10,818 nt of DNA from Flavobacteriaceae bacterium (GCA_013214425.1 JABSPN010000062.1:1-10818); one strand, 5' to 3'; shown: positions 1 through 6,058, counted from the first letter of the stretch. Numbers and translations are program-made. Notes: generated by a model from the sequence alone, not told the origin.

Positions 1-443
1 TAAATACTCGCTATTTCCCTTTTAGCTAAATCAGACAGTAATACATCTGTTACTTCAAATTTTCTACCTTTCTTAAGAGCTTCTCCTCTGGATTTACGTA
101 AACAATGTAAATCTTCAGTATCCAAAATTCGCAAAGCATTGTTACAATTTTCAGCAACCCGCCAACCATATTGTTCTTCGGTCATAAAACGATCAAATAA
201 CACAACATCTGGTTTGTAGTCTGAAACAAACTCATCAAAACTAGAATCATTCAATAAAATAGGCACTTCTTCAACATCTATTTTATCAAACACTGCCGAA
301 TGCTCAGACTTCGCGGCGGCACTAGCCATCGTGATCTTATAATCTAATCGGCTAAAAAACTGTATCAATTGATACATTCTAGTCCCTGCGCCAGTTGAGT
401 TAGGCTCTGGCCACGTATATCCTATGATGAGTATCTTTTTCAC
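1..443 (-). CDS. Glycosyltransferase, GT4-like N-terminal part (truncated by window edge)
   Basis: Reading the minus strand from a GTG at 443-441 gives 147 codons open to the window edge. The protein begins VKKILIIGYTWPEPNSTGAG, then TRMYQLIQFF. This is the start expected of a Rossmann-like donor/acceptor domain of family-4-type glycosyltransferases: a hydrophobic beta strand, a Pro/Gly-rich loop, then a helix. A later segment, residues about 77-84 (KPDVVLFD), looks like another core strand. GTG is chosen because an in-frame TAG lies four codons upstream and the next ATG would remove the first strand and glycine loop. Such enzymes are usually about 350-420 residues, so most of the gene, including the C-terminal nucleotide-sugar-binding half, lies outside. 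It is divergent from the GbsR/MarR gene, and a TAnnTTTG word sits 4 nt before the start. Family is fairly secure; sugar and acceptor are unknown. Confidence 0.7.
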   Translation of the reverse strand, partial: MKKILIIGYTWPEPNSTGAGTRMYQLIQFFSRLDYKITMASAAAKSEHSAVFDKIDVEEVPILLNDSSFDEFVSDYKPDVVLFDRFMTEEQYGWRVAENCNNALRILDTEDLHCLRKSRGEALKKGRKFEVTDVLLSDLAKREIASI

Positions 444-447
444 AAGA

Positions 448-455
448 CAAAACTA
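448..455 (-). promoter_or_regulatory. Putative -7 promoter element of the glycosyltransferase gene
   Basis: On the minus strand the octamer TAGTTTTG is an exact match to the Bacteroidota -7 consensus TAnnTTTG. It ends only 4 nt before the GTG start, so transcription would begin at or next to the start codon. No clear TTTG lies at the usual -33 spacing, so this rests on the -7 word alone. Confidence 0.4.
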
Positions 456-481
456 AACATTAGCAGAATATTTTATTATTT

Positions 482-505
482 AACTTTCAATAATTTTTGA
501 AAGTT
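482..505. promoter_or_regulatory. 24-bp palindromic operator upstream of the GbsR/MarR regulator
   Basis: A perfect inverted repeat, AACTTTCAA-N6-TTGAAAGTT, has 9-bp arms and a 6-bp spacer. It lies between the divergent glycosyltransferase and regulator starts and covers the likely -33 region (TTTG at 496-499) of the regulator promoter. A second copy of the same 9-6-9 design lies at 1096-1119, before the following operon. The size and dyad symmetry suit a dimeric winged-helix regulator. The adjacent GbsR/MarR protein is the obvious candidate ligand; that assignment is inference. Confidence 0.7.
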
Positions 506-525
506 TAGAATTTATTTTATATTTG
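496..525 (+). promoter_or_regulatory. Bacteroidota-type promoter of the GbsR/MarR regulator gene
   Basis: TTTG at 496-499 (-33 element) and TATATTTG at 518-525 (exact TAnnTTTG, -7 element) are separated by 18 bp. Transcription would start near 529-531, leaving a leader of about 15 nt before the ATG at 546. The -33 element lies inside the palindrome at 482-505, so a protein bound there would be expected to block this promoter. Confidence 0.6.
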
Positions 526-545
526 TAGTATAAATCATAATTAAT

Positions 546-1049
546 ATGAACTATCAAGAAGCAAAAGATTCATTTATCAATACCTGGGGAAGTTTAGGCA
601 CTTTATGGGGAATTAATAAAGCCATGGCTCAAATTCATGCTTTGTTATTTATTTCTCCTGAACCACTTTCTATGGAAGATATCATGGAGGAATTACATAT
701 TTCCAGAGGAAACACTAGTATGAATCTAAGGCAATTAATTGATTGGGGAATTGTATACAAAACTTCAGTAGCCGGAGAACGCAAAGAGTTTTTTAAATCT
801 GAAAAAGATGTTCAGGAATTGGCCCGAACAGTGGCTAGAGAAAGAAGTCGTAGAGAGATTCAGCCTACATTAAAGGTCCTTAAAGATGTGTGTTCTATAG
901 AAGATGATGGCTCAGTAAAAACAAAAGAGTTAATCAAGAAAACAAAAGAATTATACGAATTGGCCAGTACCGCAGATGCTATATTAAACAGGATCGCATC
1001 GCAAGAAAGTAATTGGGTCACTAAAACACTGATGAAACTAGTCAAGTAA
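546..1049 (+). CDS. GbsR/MarR-family transcriptional regulator
   Basis: This 167-residue protein has the layout of GbsR/MarR-type (COG1510-like) regulators. An N-terminal helix contains the GTLWGINKAMAQIHALLF segment (residues about 18-35). A winged helix-turn-helix follows at about 36-80 (LSMEDIMEELHISRGNTSMNLRQLIDWGIVYK, with the recognition helix around SRGNTSMNLRQL). The C-terminal helical part, about 84-160, is probably the dimerisation region. Length is normal for the family. No Shine-Dalgarno sequence is visible; the start is the first ATG after a good promoter. The gene is followed by a weak terminator-like hairpin and then by a second copy of the palindrome found before its own start. 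The expected role is a cytoplasmic DNA-binding repressor or switch for itself and the five-gene run at 1134-4195. Family members are linked to osmoprotectant, antibiotic or membrane-related genes; no ligand can be read here. Confidence 0.88.
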   Translation: MNYQEAKDSFINTWGSLGTLWGINKAMAQIHALLFISPEPLSMEDIMEELHISRGNTSMNLRQLIDWGIVYKTSVAGERKEFFKSEKDVQELARTVARERSRREIQPTLKVLKDVCSIEDDGSVKTKELIKKTKELYELASTADAILNRIASQESNWVTKTLMKLVK

Positions 1050-1061
1050 TTGATAAAAGAG

Positions 1062-1089
1062 TAAAGAGGATTTAATTCCTTTTTATTTT
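1062..1089 (+). terminator. Weak intrinsic terminator-like hairpin after the regulator gene
   Basis: A 9-bp stem with one G-T wobble (1062-1070 with 1077-1085) closes a 6-nt loop and is followed by a short T tract. The stem is AT-rich, so termination may be partial. It would separate the regulator transcript from the downstream operon, which has its own palindrome. Confidence 0.4.
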
Positions 1090-1095
1090 CAATAC

Positions 1096-1119
1096 AAGTT
1101 TCAAATATTATTGAAAGTT
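1096..1119. promoter_or_regulatory. 24-bp palindromic operator upstream of the methyltransferase/SDR operon
   Basis: AAGTTTCAA-N6-TTGAAAGTT differs from a perfect dyad by one pair and matches the 482-505 palindrome in both arms except at that base, with the same 6-bp spacer. Similarity continues downstream: TTGAAAGTTTAGAATTTA at the first site against TTGAAAGTTTAAAATTTA here. It ends 14 bp before the ATG at 1134. No clear TAnnTTTG word lies next to it, so the exact promoter is unresolved. It is probably the operator through which the adjacent regulator controls the five downstream genes. Confidence 0.65.
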
Positions 1120-1133
1120 TAAAATTTACTATC

Positions 1134-1520
1134 ATGTTAAAACAAAAAATTCTTAAAAATAGCTTAAGATCGAATATTCACTTATTTAATAAAATATTAG
1201 TTATAAGCACCTCTATAGCATTCCTAACAATTTACATAGGAGTACTTCTAGAATTTGTACTTGCTATATATCAAGTGGTCATTACCATAGAATTATGGAT
1301 CAGAAAAAAACAATTATCGAAAGAAATAGTAAAACACTTAAGATTGTATACAGGCTTAGCCCTTATTAGTCTTATCACTATAATAGCCTTTCCAAGGTTA
1401 ACACATCTACCAAGTCCGTTTCTAGGCATAGCAATATTTTTAATTTTTCCTATGCTGTTATCATTCTACAACTTACACATTACTAACTCTGTTAAAAAAC
1501 ACTATTATGAAAGCAATTAA
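1134..1520 (+). CDS. Small integral membrane protein of unknown function, first gene of operon
   Basis: This 128-residue, very hydrophobic protein belongs to no family I recognise. Hydrophobic stretches at about 20-39, 40-56, 71-87 and 94-112 suggest three or four membrane helices. A basic loop (WIRKKQLSKEIVKHLR, about 55-70) lies between the second and third, and the short charged N-terminus and C-terminal KKHYYESN tail are probably cytoplasmic. There is no signal peptide or catalytic motif. The ATG at 1134 is the only Met before the first helix. Its end overlaps the next gene's start by 14 nt, which points to translational coupling with the methyltransferase. It could be a membrane anchor or partner for the pathway enzymes, but that is inference from position only. 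Confidence 0.75.
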   Translation: MLKQKILKNSLRSNIHLFNKILVISTSIAFLTIYIGVLLEFVLAIYQVVITIELWIRKKQLSKEIVKHLRLYTGLALISLITIIAFPRLTHLPSPFLGIAIFLIFPMLLSFYNLHITNSVKKHYYESN

Positions 1521-2397
1521 TATTCCTATCACATATGAGATAAAAGATCAACAAACTTCAGAACAAAGCACCAAACAGTTTTATGATGAAGCTACTGAGG
1601 ATTACGAATTCTGGAGTAAAGATTTTAACATGCATTTTGGGTATTTCAGGATGTTTAAAACCAATCCTTTAAGAAGAGACAGCATGCTGAATGAAATGAA
1701 CAAACAAATCTTAAGTCGCTTAACATTAAAATCTGAAAAGAATACACTTGCAGACCTCGGCTGCGGAATGGGAGGAACGATGCGTTACGCTTTAACTAAC
1801 TATCCCTACAAATCGCAACATATTTTTGGTGTAACGCTCTCCCCTTTCCAGGTACATGAAGGCAATAAATTACTTCAAGGGCTTAACGGACTCATTTTAG
1901 AAGAAAACTACAACAATACCTCATTTAAAAACAACAGTATCGATGGCGCTTATGCTATTGAAAGTTTTTGTCACGACGGACATAGTAACTCTTCTTTCAA
2001 AGAAGCCTATCGCATTTTAAAACCCGGAGCTAAATTAGTAGTTGCTGATGCTTTCTTAAAAAAGAAGCCTTCTGAATTATGCTACGGGAGTCGGTTTTGC
2101 TATTCACAACTCTGTAAAGGATGGAATTTAAAACGATTAGCTTCTATTGAAATACTTGAAAAAGAATTGTCTGAAATTGGTTTCAGTAACATCAGTATTG
2201 AAGACAAGTCGTTTCGTGTAGCACCCTCAGTATTCCATGTTCCCTTCGCAATCACAGGGTTTATTCTAAGAAAACTATTCCGAAGAAAACCATTAAAAAA
2301 GGAAAGTTGGAACAATTTAAAAGGTTCCTTATTTGCCTTACTCTCAGGCCTACATATGAAGAGCTTTGGCTATTATTTAATCACTGTAACTAAATAA
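1507..2397 (+). CDS. Class I SAM-dependent methyltransferase (lipid/small-molecule type)
   Basis: This 296-residue protein has a class I methyltransferase core. Motif I is LADLGCGMGG at 81-90 (SAM glycine loop). Next is GVTLSPFQ at 108-115, then SIDGAYAIESFCHD at about 144-157 and ILKPGAKLVVAD at 170-181. The upstream FYDEATEDYEFWSKDFNMHFGYF segment (about 25-47) and the TLSP motif recall the branch with sterol, tocopherol and phthiotriol-type C/O-methyltransferases and UbiE/CFA-like enzymes. A substrate that is small and hydrophobic is therefore likely but not proven. The C-terminal 80 residues include a hydrophobic, basic stretch (FAITGFILRKLFRRKPLKK) that could touch the membrane. The ATG at 1507 is the only start ahead of the conserved N-terminal motif; it overlaps the preceding gene by 14 nt. 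The next gene begins 1 nt after the stop. Confidence 0.85.
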   Translation: MKAINIPITYEIKDQQTSEQSTKQFYDEATEDYEFWSKDFNMHFGYFRMFKTNPLRRDSMLNEMNKQILSRLTLKSEKNTLADLGCGMGGTMRYALTNYPYKSQHIFGVTLSPFQVHEGNKLLQGLNGLILEENYNNTSFKNNSIDGAYAIESFCHDGHSNSSFKEAYRILKPGAKLVVADAFLKKKPSELCYGSRFCYSQLCKGWNLKRLASIEILEKELSEIGFSNISIEDKSFRVAPSVFHVPFAITGFILRKLFRRKPLKKESWNNLKGSLFALLSGLHMKSFGYYLITVTK

Positions 2398-2398
2398 G

Positions 2399-2836
2399 AT
2401 GAATACGAAATTAAAATATAGTTTATACATTCCAGTTTGTGTTTTATTCTCATCAATAATCCTGATGTTGTATTCAGATTTATTAACGCCCTATATAACC
2501 AAAAGTAGTTTTGGAAGAGAATTAATCATGTGTAGTGGACAATTACTTTTCCAAGGCTTTATATTGAATTTCATCATCAAGAAATTCACATTCATGTATC
2601 TCAAAGAAATGATAACAATTTCTTTGTTCGGAGCTATCTTTCTTATTTGTCCTTTAGTAGTGAATCAAATTTGGGAGATTCCTTCATTTTACTATCTGGG
2701 TTATTTTGGCCTTGTAGTTATCGTCATGATTCTGGATCATAAAAGACGTGTTGAAGAACTCAGACTTCCCTCTTATTTAACCTTAACATGGTTGCTGTAC
2801 AGATTGTTATGGATTCCATTATTAATCAAATTCTAA
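2399..2836 (+). CDS. Small integral membrane protein of unknown function, third gene of operon
   Basis: This 145-residue hydrophobic protein matches no family I can name. Hydrophobic segments at about 7-28, 41-60, 69-90, 97-112 and 124-143 suggest four or five membrane helices. The loop LDHKRRVEELRLPSY (about 112-126) is charged and probably cytoplasmic. No catalytic motif or cleavable signal is obvious. It starts 1 nt after the methyltransferase stop and ends 4 nt before the SDR start, so it is almost certainly co-transcribed and part of the same process. It could be a membrane enzyme subunit or transporter-like partner; the sequence does not decide. Confidence 0.75.
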   Translation: MNTKLKYSLYIPVCVLFSSIILMLYSDLLTPYITKSSFGRELIMCSGQLLFQGFILNFIIKKFTFMYLKEMITISLFGAIFLICPLVVNQIWEIPSFYYLGYFGLVVIVMILDHKRRVEELRLPSYLTLTWLLYRLLWIPLLIKF

Positions 2837-2840
2837 TATC

Positions 2841-3737
2841 ATGAAAAAAATTATAATCGCTGGTGGAAGTGGATTTTTAGGATCTGTTTTAGAACGTTAT
2901 TTTTCTGAAAACGACTACAAAGTTTTTATTCTTACTAGAACTCCTGAAAAAGAGAATCACATTTATTGGGATGCTAAAAATCTAGGAAAATGGTCTGAAC
3001 TTCTTGAAAATTCAGAAGCTTTAATTAATCTCACTGGAAAATCTGTTGATTGTCGTTATACCAAGAGAAATAAAAAAATGATTTACAATTCCAGAATCGA
3101 TTCAACGGCTGTACTTGGTTTAGCAATTTCTAAATCTAAAAATCCGCCAAAAACATGGATCAATTCTTCTACAGCTACCATATACGAACATTCAGAAGAG
3201 ATCTTAATGACTGAAAGAAATGGAATCATTGGAGACGATTTTTCCATGAATATTGCGAAATCATGGGAAAAAACTTTTTATCAATTAACTACTCCCAAAA
3301 CTAGAAAAATTGTTATCCGAACTGCTATCGTAATGGGCAAAAAAGGAGGTGCTTTACCTACTTTAAAACGACTGGTCAAACTGAGAATGGGTGGAAAACA
3401 AGGTTCAGGAAAACAGAAAGTAAGCTGGATACATGAACATGATTTTGCCAGAGCAATTCATTACTTAATTTCTAACTCTCACTTAGAAGGAAACTTTAAT
3501 GTGACTGTTCCTCAACCAACAGATAACCAATCGTTAATGTCAAGCCTCAGAAATAACATGCTCATTCCTTTTGGGATCAATCACCCTGAGTGGTTATTGG
3601 AAGTTGGTGCTCTATTAATTGGAACAGAAACAGAACTAATCTTAAAAAGTAGAAATGTTTTTCCTGAAAGGTTATTGGAAGAAGGTTTCAACTTCAATTA
3701 TCAAAATATCGATCACGCTCTAAAATCATTACTATGA
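2841..3737 (+). CDS. TIGR01777-family NAD(P)-binding oxidoreductase/epimerase-like SDR
   Basis: This 298-residue extended short-chain dehydrogenase/reductase is of the TIGR01777 (YfcH/SDR39U1-like) type. The Rossmann signature is MKKIIIAGGSGFLGS with Gly8, Gly11 and Gly14. Family features follow: NLTGKSVDCRYT at 63-74, the SSTATIY segment at 109-115, IRTAIVMGKKGGALP around 159-173 and SWIHEHDFARAI at 205-216. The C-terminal DUF1731-like tail (about 250-296) contains SRNVFPERLLEEGFNFNY. Length matches the family. Substrates of this family are not settled; several members are annotated only as epimerase or cell-division-related. Its stop overlaps the start of the SRPBCC gene by 4 nt (ATGA), implying coupled translation. 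TIGR01777 and SRPBCC partners are commonly neighbours, sometimes fused, which fits the arrangement here. Confidence 0.9.
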   Translation: MKKIIIAGGSGFLGSVLERYFSENDYKVFILTRTPEKENHIYWDAKNLGKWSELLENSEALINLTGKSVDCRYTKRNKKMIYNSRIDSTAVLGLAISKSKNPPKTWINSSTATIYEHSEEILMTERNGIIGDDFSMNIAKSWEKTFYQLTTPKTRKIVIRTAIVMGKKGGALPTLKRLVKLRMGGKQGSGKQKVSWIHEHDFARAIHYLISNSHLEGNFNVTVPQPTDNQSLMSSLRNNMLIPFGINHPEWLLEVGALLIGTETELILKSRNVFPERLLEEGFNFNYQNIDHALKSLL

Positions 3738-4195
3738 CAAACATCGAACTCACAACACATATTAATGCACCAATAGCACTTGTTTTTGACCTGAACAGAA
3801 GTATCGATTTTCATCAACAAACTTTTAAAGAATCAAAAGAAAAAGCGGTGGCTGGAGTTATATCAGGTTTAATTGAATTACATGGAACTGTTACCTGGAG
3901 AGGCAAACACTTCGGATTTTATGTTGAACATGAAAGTGTCATTACCGAAATGAACAAGCCCTACTCCTTTACTGATGAAATGAAAAAAGGACAGTTCAAA
4001 TGGTTGAAACATCAACATATTTTTAAAGAGGAGAATGGCATTGTAATGATGACTGATTATTTCTCTTATGATGTGCCTTTTAGCTTCATTGGCAGTGTTT
4101 TAAACAAAATGATTCTCGAACCTTACCTAAAACATATTCTGATTAAACGAAATAAACATGTAAAACAAAAAGCAGAAAGCCTAAGCCTTAACTAA
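3734..4195 (+). CDS. SRPBCC (START/Bet v1-like) ligand-binding family protein
   Basis: This 153-residue protein opens with MTNIELTTHINAPIALVFDLNRSIDFHQQT, the beta strand plus INAP/VFDL helix start typical of SRPBCC proteins. It continues with antiparallel strands (LIELHGTVTWRGKHFGF, HQHIFKEENGIVMMTDYFSYDVPF). It ends in a long helix (LNKMILEPYLKHILIKRNKHVKQKAE) that should close the hydrophobic cavity. It resembles the COG4276-type group found next to TIGR01777 proteins. No signal peptide is present, so it acts in the cytoplasm. Family knowledge points to binding of a hydrophobic small molecule, perhaps the substrate of the oxidoreductase to which it is coupled (4-nt overlap). It is the last gene of the tight run; no convincing terminator follows. 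Confidence 0.87.
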   Translation: MTNIELTTHINAPIALVFDLNRSIDFHQQTFKESKEKAVAGVISGLIELHGTVTWRGKHFGFYVEHESVITEMNKPYSFTDEMKKGQFKWLKHQHIFKEENGIVMMTDYFSYDVPFSFIGSVLNKMILEPYLKHILIKRNKHVKQKAESLSLN

Positions 4196-4319
4196 AGAAA
4201 ACAGTTGACCTTAAAGTTGGTTCCATAAATTTTTATTATTTTCCAAGCTATTAAATCAGTTAATCGAGTAATTTGATATAAAAAATAGTTTACTTTTGGA
4301 TAACTAAAAACAACACCAC
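4196..4319. other. Intergenic gap between the SRPBCC gene and the sigma factor gene
   Basis: This is 124 bp of AT-rich DNA with no ORF. No strong hairpin or 24-bp palindrome of the type at 482-505 and 1096-1119 is visible. The only clear signal is the -7 word near its right end, so the sigma gene probably has its own promoter while read-through from the operon remains possible. Confidence 0.5.
4291..4298 (+). promoter_or_regulatory. Putative -7 promoter element of the ECF sigma factor gene
   Basis: TACTTTTG matches TAnnTTTG exactly. Transcription would start near 4302 and give a leader of about 18 nt. The nearest TTTG upstream (4272-4275) is only 15 bp away, shorter than usual, so the -33 element is doubtful. 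Confidence 0.45.
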
Positions 4320-4880
4320 ATGACCAAGCATGTATTAGAACCCAATTTATGGATCGATAAATATGCAGATTACTTATTCAATTATACTGTAACAAGAGTT
4401 AATGATAAAGTGGTGGCCCAGGATTTAGTCCAGGAGACTTTTTTCGCTGGCTTAAAATCGGCTGCCAATTTTAAAGGTGATGCATCAGAACGAACTTGGT
4501 TAGTTTCTATCCTAAAGCGTAAAATTATTGATTACTATAGAAAGATTAATTCTAACAAAGGAAAAGCTGAAGTTAGAATTAACTATACCGATGAAGAAAC
4601 GGAAGGAGATTGGCTAGAAGAAAGAGTCGCTGATCCATTCGATAAAACTGCTGAAAATAAAATCGAAAATGAAGAGCTTGGCCTCGCCATCCATGACTGC
4701 TTAGAAAAGCTCCCTGTGAAACAGGCTGAAATCTTCAAAATGAAAACTATACTAAATTATGAAACAAAAACCATTTGTAATGAATTTGATATAACTCCGT
4801 CTAACTTATGGGTTATCATACACAGAGCTAGAACTTCTCTAGCCAGTTGTTTGGAGAATAATTGGTTTGATGCAAAGTAA
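4320..4880 (+). CDS. ECF-type sigma-70 family RNA polymerase sigma factor
   Basis: This 186-residue protein has the two-domain layout of ECF sigma factors. Sigma-2 spans about 12-76 (YADYLFNYTVTRVNDKVVAQDLVQETFFAGL, then ERTWLVSILKRKIIDYYRK). A long acidic linker (about 85-115) follows. Sigma-4 spans about 118-175 (AIHDCLEKLPVKQAEIFKMKTILNYETKTICNEFDITPSNLWVIIHRARTSLASCLENNWF). It directs RNA polymerase to a dedicated promoter set in the cytoplasm. The WIDKYADYLFNY opening and CLENNWF ending are shared, as far as I recall, by a Bacteroidota group encoded beside a very small Cys-containing partner, and exactly such a gene follows 105 bp downstream. The window does not show which genes it controls. 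Start: first ATG, after a TAnnTTTG word. Confidence 0.92.
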   Translation: MTKHVLEPNLWIDKYADYLFNYTVTRVNDKVVAQDLVQETFFAGLKSAANFKGDASERTWLVSILKRKIIDYYRKINSNKGKAEVRINYTDEETEGDWLEERVADPFDKTAENKIENEELGLAIHDCLEKLPVKQAEIFKMKTILNYETKTICNEFDITPSNLWVIIHRARTSLASCLENNWFDAK

Positions 4881-4923
4881 TAAAATTTAATATTTTTTGT
4901 TATTGTCAATAATCTTTATCTTC

Positions 4924-4938
4924 TAACCATGAGGGTTA
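4924..4938 (+). promoter_or_regulatory. Small dyad (TAACC/GGTTA) between sigma and partner genes
   Basis: TAACC and GGTTA form a 5-bp stem around a 5-nt loop in the 105-bp gap and are followed by ACAAAAAAGG. It is too short for a convincing terminator. It might be a binding dyad or an RNA hairpin that adjusts the ratio of sigma factor to partner. This is a pattern observation only. Confidence 0.25.
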
Positions 4939-4985
4939 CAAAAAAGGCATATTGGAAAATTGGTTTAATGTGGTAAAAAACAAAA

Positions 4986-5252
4986 ATGGAAGCAAAAAAC
5001 ACAACATTATTTATTAACTTCAAAGAAGCAGCTCATATCTGTGATAAGTCTCAGTATAATGAGTCAACTTGGTGGGAACGCTTTAGATTAGTCTTAAGGA
5101 TGACTTATTGCAAGATCACCAGAGCTTATGTCAAAAAGAACAAAAAATTAACAAGGCTAGTACAAGACAACGATGTAGAGTGCATGGATAATCACATGAA
5201 GTCTGACCTTAAAGCTCTGTTCGAACAAGAATTAAAGAAAAACTTAGATTAA
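4986..5252 (+). CDS. Small putative anti-sigma partner with degenerate zinc-binding motif
   Basis: This 88-residue soluble protein contains FKEAAHICDKSQYNESTWWERFRLVLRMTYCKITRAYVKKNKKLTRL (about 12-58). This matches the pattern of the small partners that follow Bacteroidota ECF sigma genes: a first Cys in the ICDKSQY motif, an amphipathic helix, then HxxxCxxC and AYxKKNxKLTxL. That is the zf-HC2/ZAS anti-sigma fold. In this copy the His is Arg38 and the last Cys is Thr45; only Cys19 and Cys42 remain, so normal zinc binding is unlikely. The acidic/basic tail (about 60-88) has no membrane helix. It presumably binds and restrains the upstream sigma factor. The start is preceded by an A-rich stretch. 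Its stop overlaps the stop of the convergent UbiA-like gene by 4 bp. Family placement is from memory of the motif pattern. Confidence 0.75.
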   Translation: MEAKNTTLFINFKEAAHICDKSQYNESTWWERFRLVLRMTYCKITRAYVKKNKKLTRLVQDNDVECMDNHMKSDLKALFEQELKKNLD

Positions 5253-6058
5253 CCATACAGCAATAGAAGCAACCAAAACACAGGTAGACTTTCAATAAGT
5301 ATGCTTGAATAATATTTATGTTGATTTTTCTTAGTCACCACGATTAAAAATAAGGTAATTACAACAATCAAACCCAAAACTATTATCTGTTTTGGGTTTT
5401 GTTTTTCCTTCATGAATTCCAAGCCTAATTGAACTAGTAATAAAAATCCAGCAATAACTTTACTCTTCTTAACACCTATTCGCTGCGGAATTGTTTTTAA
5501 ACGAATATCATCTGTATCCATATCCCTAATCTCAAACGGAACCATAATCGCAAAGATGAACAACAGTATTTGAATAAAGTGTAGAACAACGTTTATCGAA
5601 AAATTATAGTCTTGACGTATTAATGGTGTCACAACAGTAATAAAAGCCCATGAAAAAGTTATTACATAAATTTTAAATCCGGCTAAAGTCCTTAATGTTT
5701 TGTTACCAATGGGTAGGGTATACAATACGGTAATAGCCAGTGGAATCATCAGAGTCGTTTTGGTACGTTCATCCAGAGCCAAAAAATAAAATCCGCTTAA
5801 AATTAAACTTATTACAGAAAGAAATAAGATAAGTTGAAACTTCGCGCTTTCAAATTTTCCCCTTCGTACTTTAAACTCGTCCAAATACTTAATAAAGTTA
5901 TAACCAAAAATAGTTCCGAAGAAACTAAACAACAATAAATCACTATCATATCCAAGGTCAAAACTTAACAAGGTAATATAGGTAAGAGAGTAGACAGATA
6001 AAGCCACAATAAGGCTTCCATCTACTAATAAATCTAGGGTTTTAACAATTACCTTCAT
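5249..6058 (-). CDS. UbiA-like prenyltransferase-family membrane protein
   Basis: This 269-residue polytopic protein has about eight or nine hydrophobic helices. The second UbiA aspartate motif is clear: RDMDTDDIRLKTIPQRIG at 188-205 (Asp189, Asp191, Asp193, Asp194, then K-T-I-P). The first motif, normally NDxxDxxxD, is represented only by GYNFIKYLDEFK at 52-63 (Asn54, Asp60). It therefore looks related to UbiA-type enzymes that move prenyl groups to aromatic acceptors in the membrane, but activity is uncertain. The start at 6058 (MKVIVKTLDLL) is preferred. The frame stays open to 6277, but that extension is polar and Cys-rich, crosses the gcvP promoter and start, and has no family resemblance. 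A TAnnTTTG word lies 4 nt before the chosen ATG. The gene is divergent from gcvP and convergent with the anti-sigma gene. Confidence 0.75.
   Translation of the reverse strand: MKVIVKTLDLLVDGSLIVALSVYSLTYITLLSFDLGYDSDLLLFSFFGTIFGYNFIKYLDEFKVRRGKFESAKFQLILFLSVISLILSGFYFLALDERTKTTLMIPLAITVLYTLPIGNKTLRTLAGFKIYVITFSWAFITVVTPLIRQDYNFSINVVLHFIQILLFIFAIMVPFEIRDMDTDDIRLKTIPQRIGVKKSKVIAGFLLLVQLGLEFMKEKQNPKQIIVLGLIVVITLFLIVVTKKNQHKYYSSILIESLPVFWLLLLLYG
5370..5406 (+). terminator. Plus-strand terminator-like hairpin inside the convergent UbiA-like gene
   Basis: AAACCCAAAAC at 5370-5380 and GTTTTGGGTTT at 5389-5399 form a perfect 11-bp stem with an 8-nt loop. On the plus strand it is followed by a T-rich run (TTTGTTTTT). 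It lies about 120 bp past the anti-sigma stop and within the codons for KQNPKQIIVLGL of the minus-strand gene. It could end the sigma/anti-sigma transcript, giving an antisense overlap with the opposing mRNA. Confidence 0.5.

Noticed and set aside
860..1135. Minus-strand reading frame of 91 codons across the regulator 3' end.
   Set aside because: It is antisense to a well-supported GbsR/MarR gene and to the operator, and has no family resemblance. The minus-strand frames at 2100-2315 and 7415-7606 are rejected for the same reason, being antisense to the methyltransferase and gcvP.
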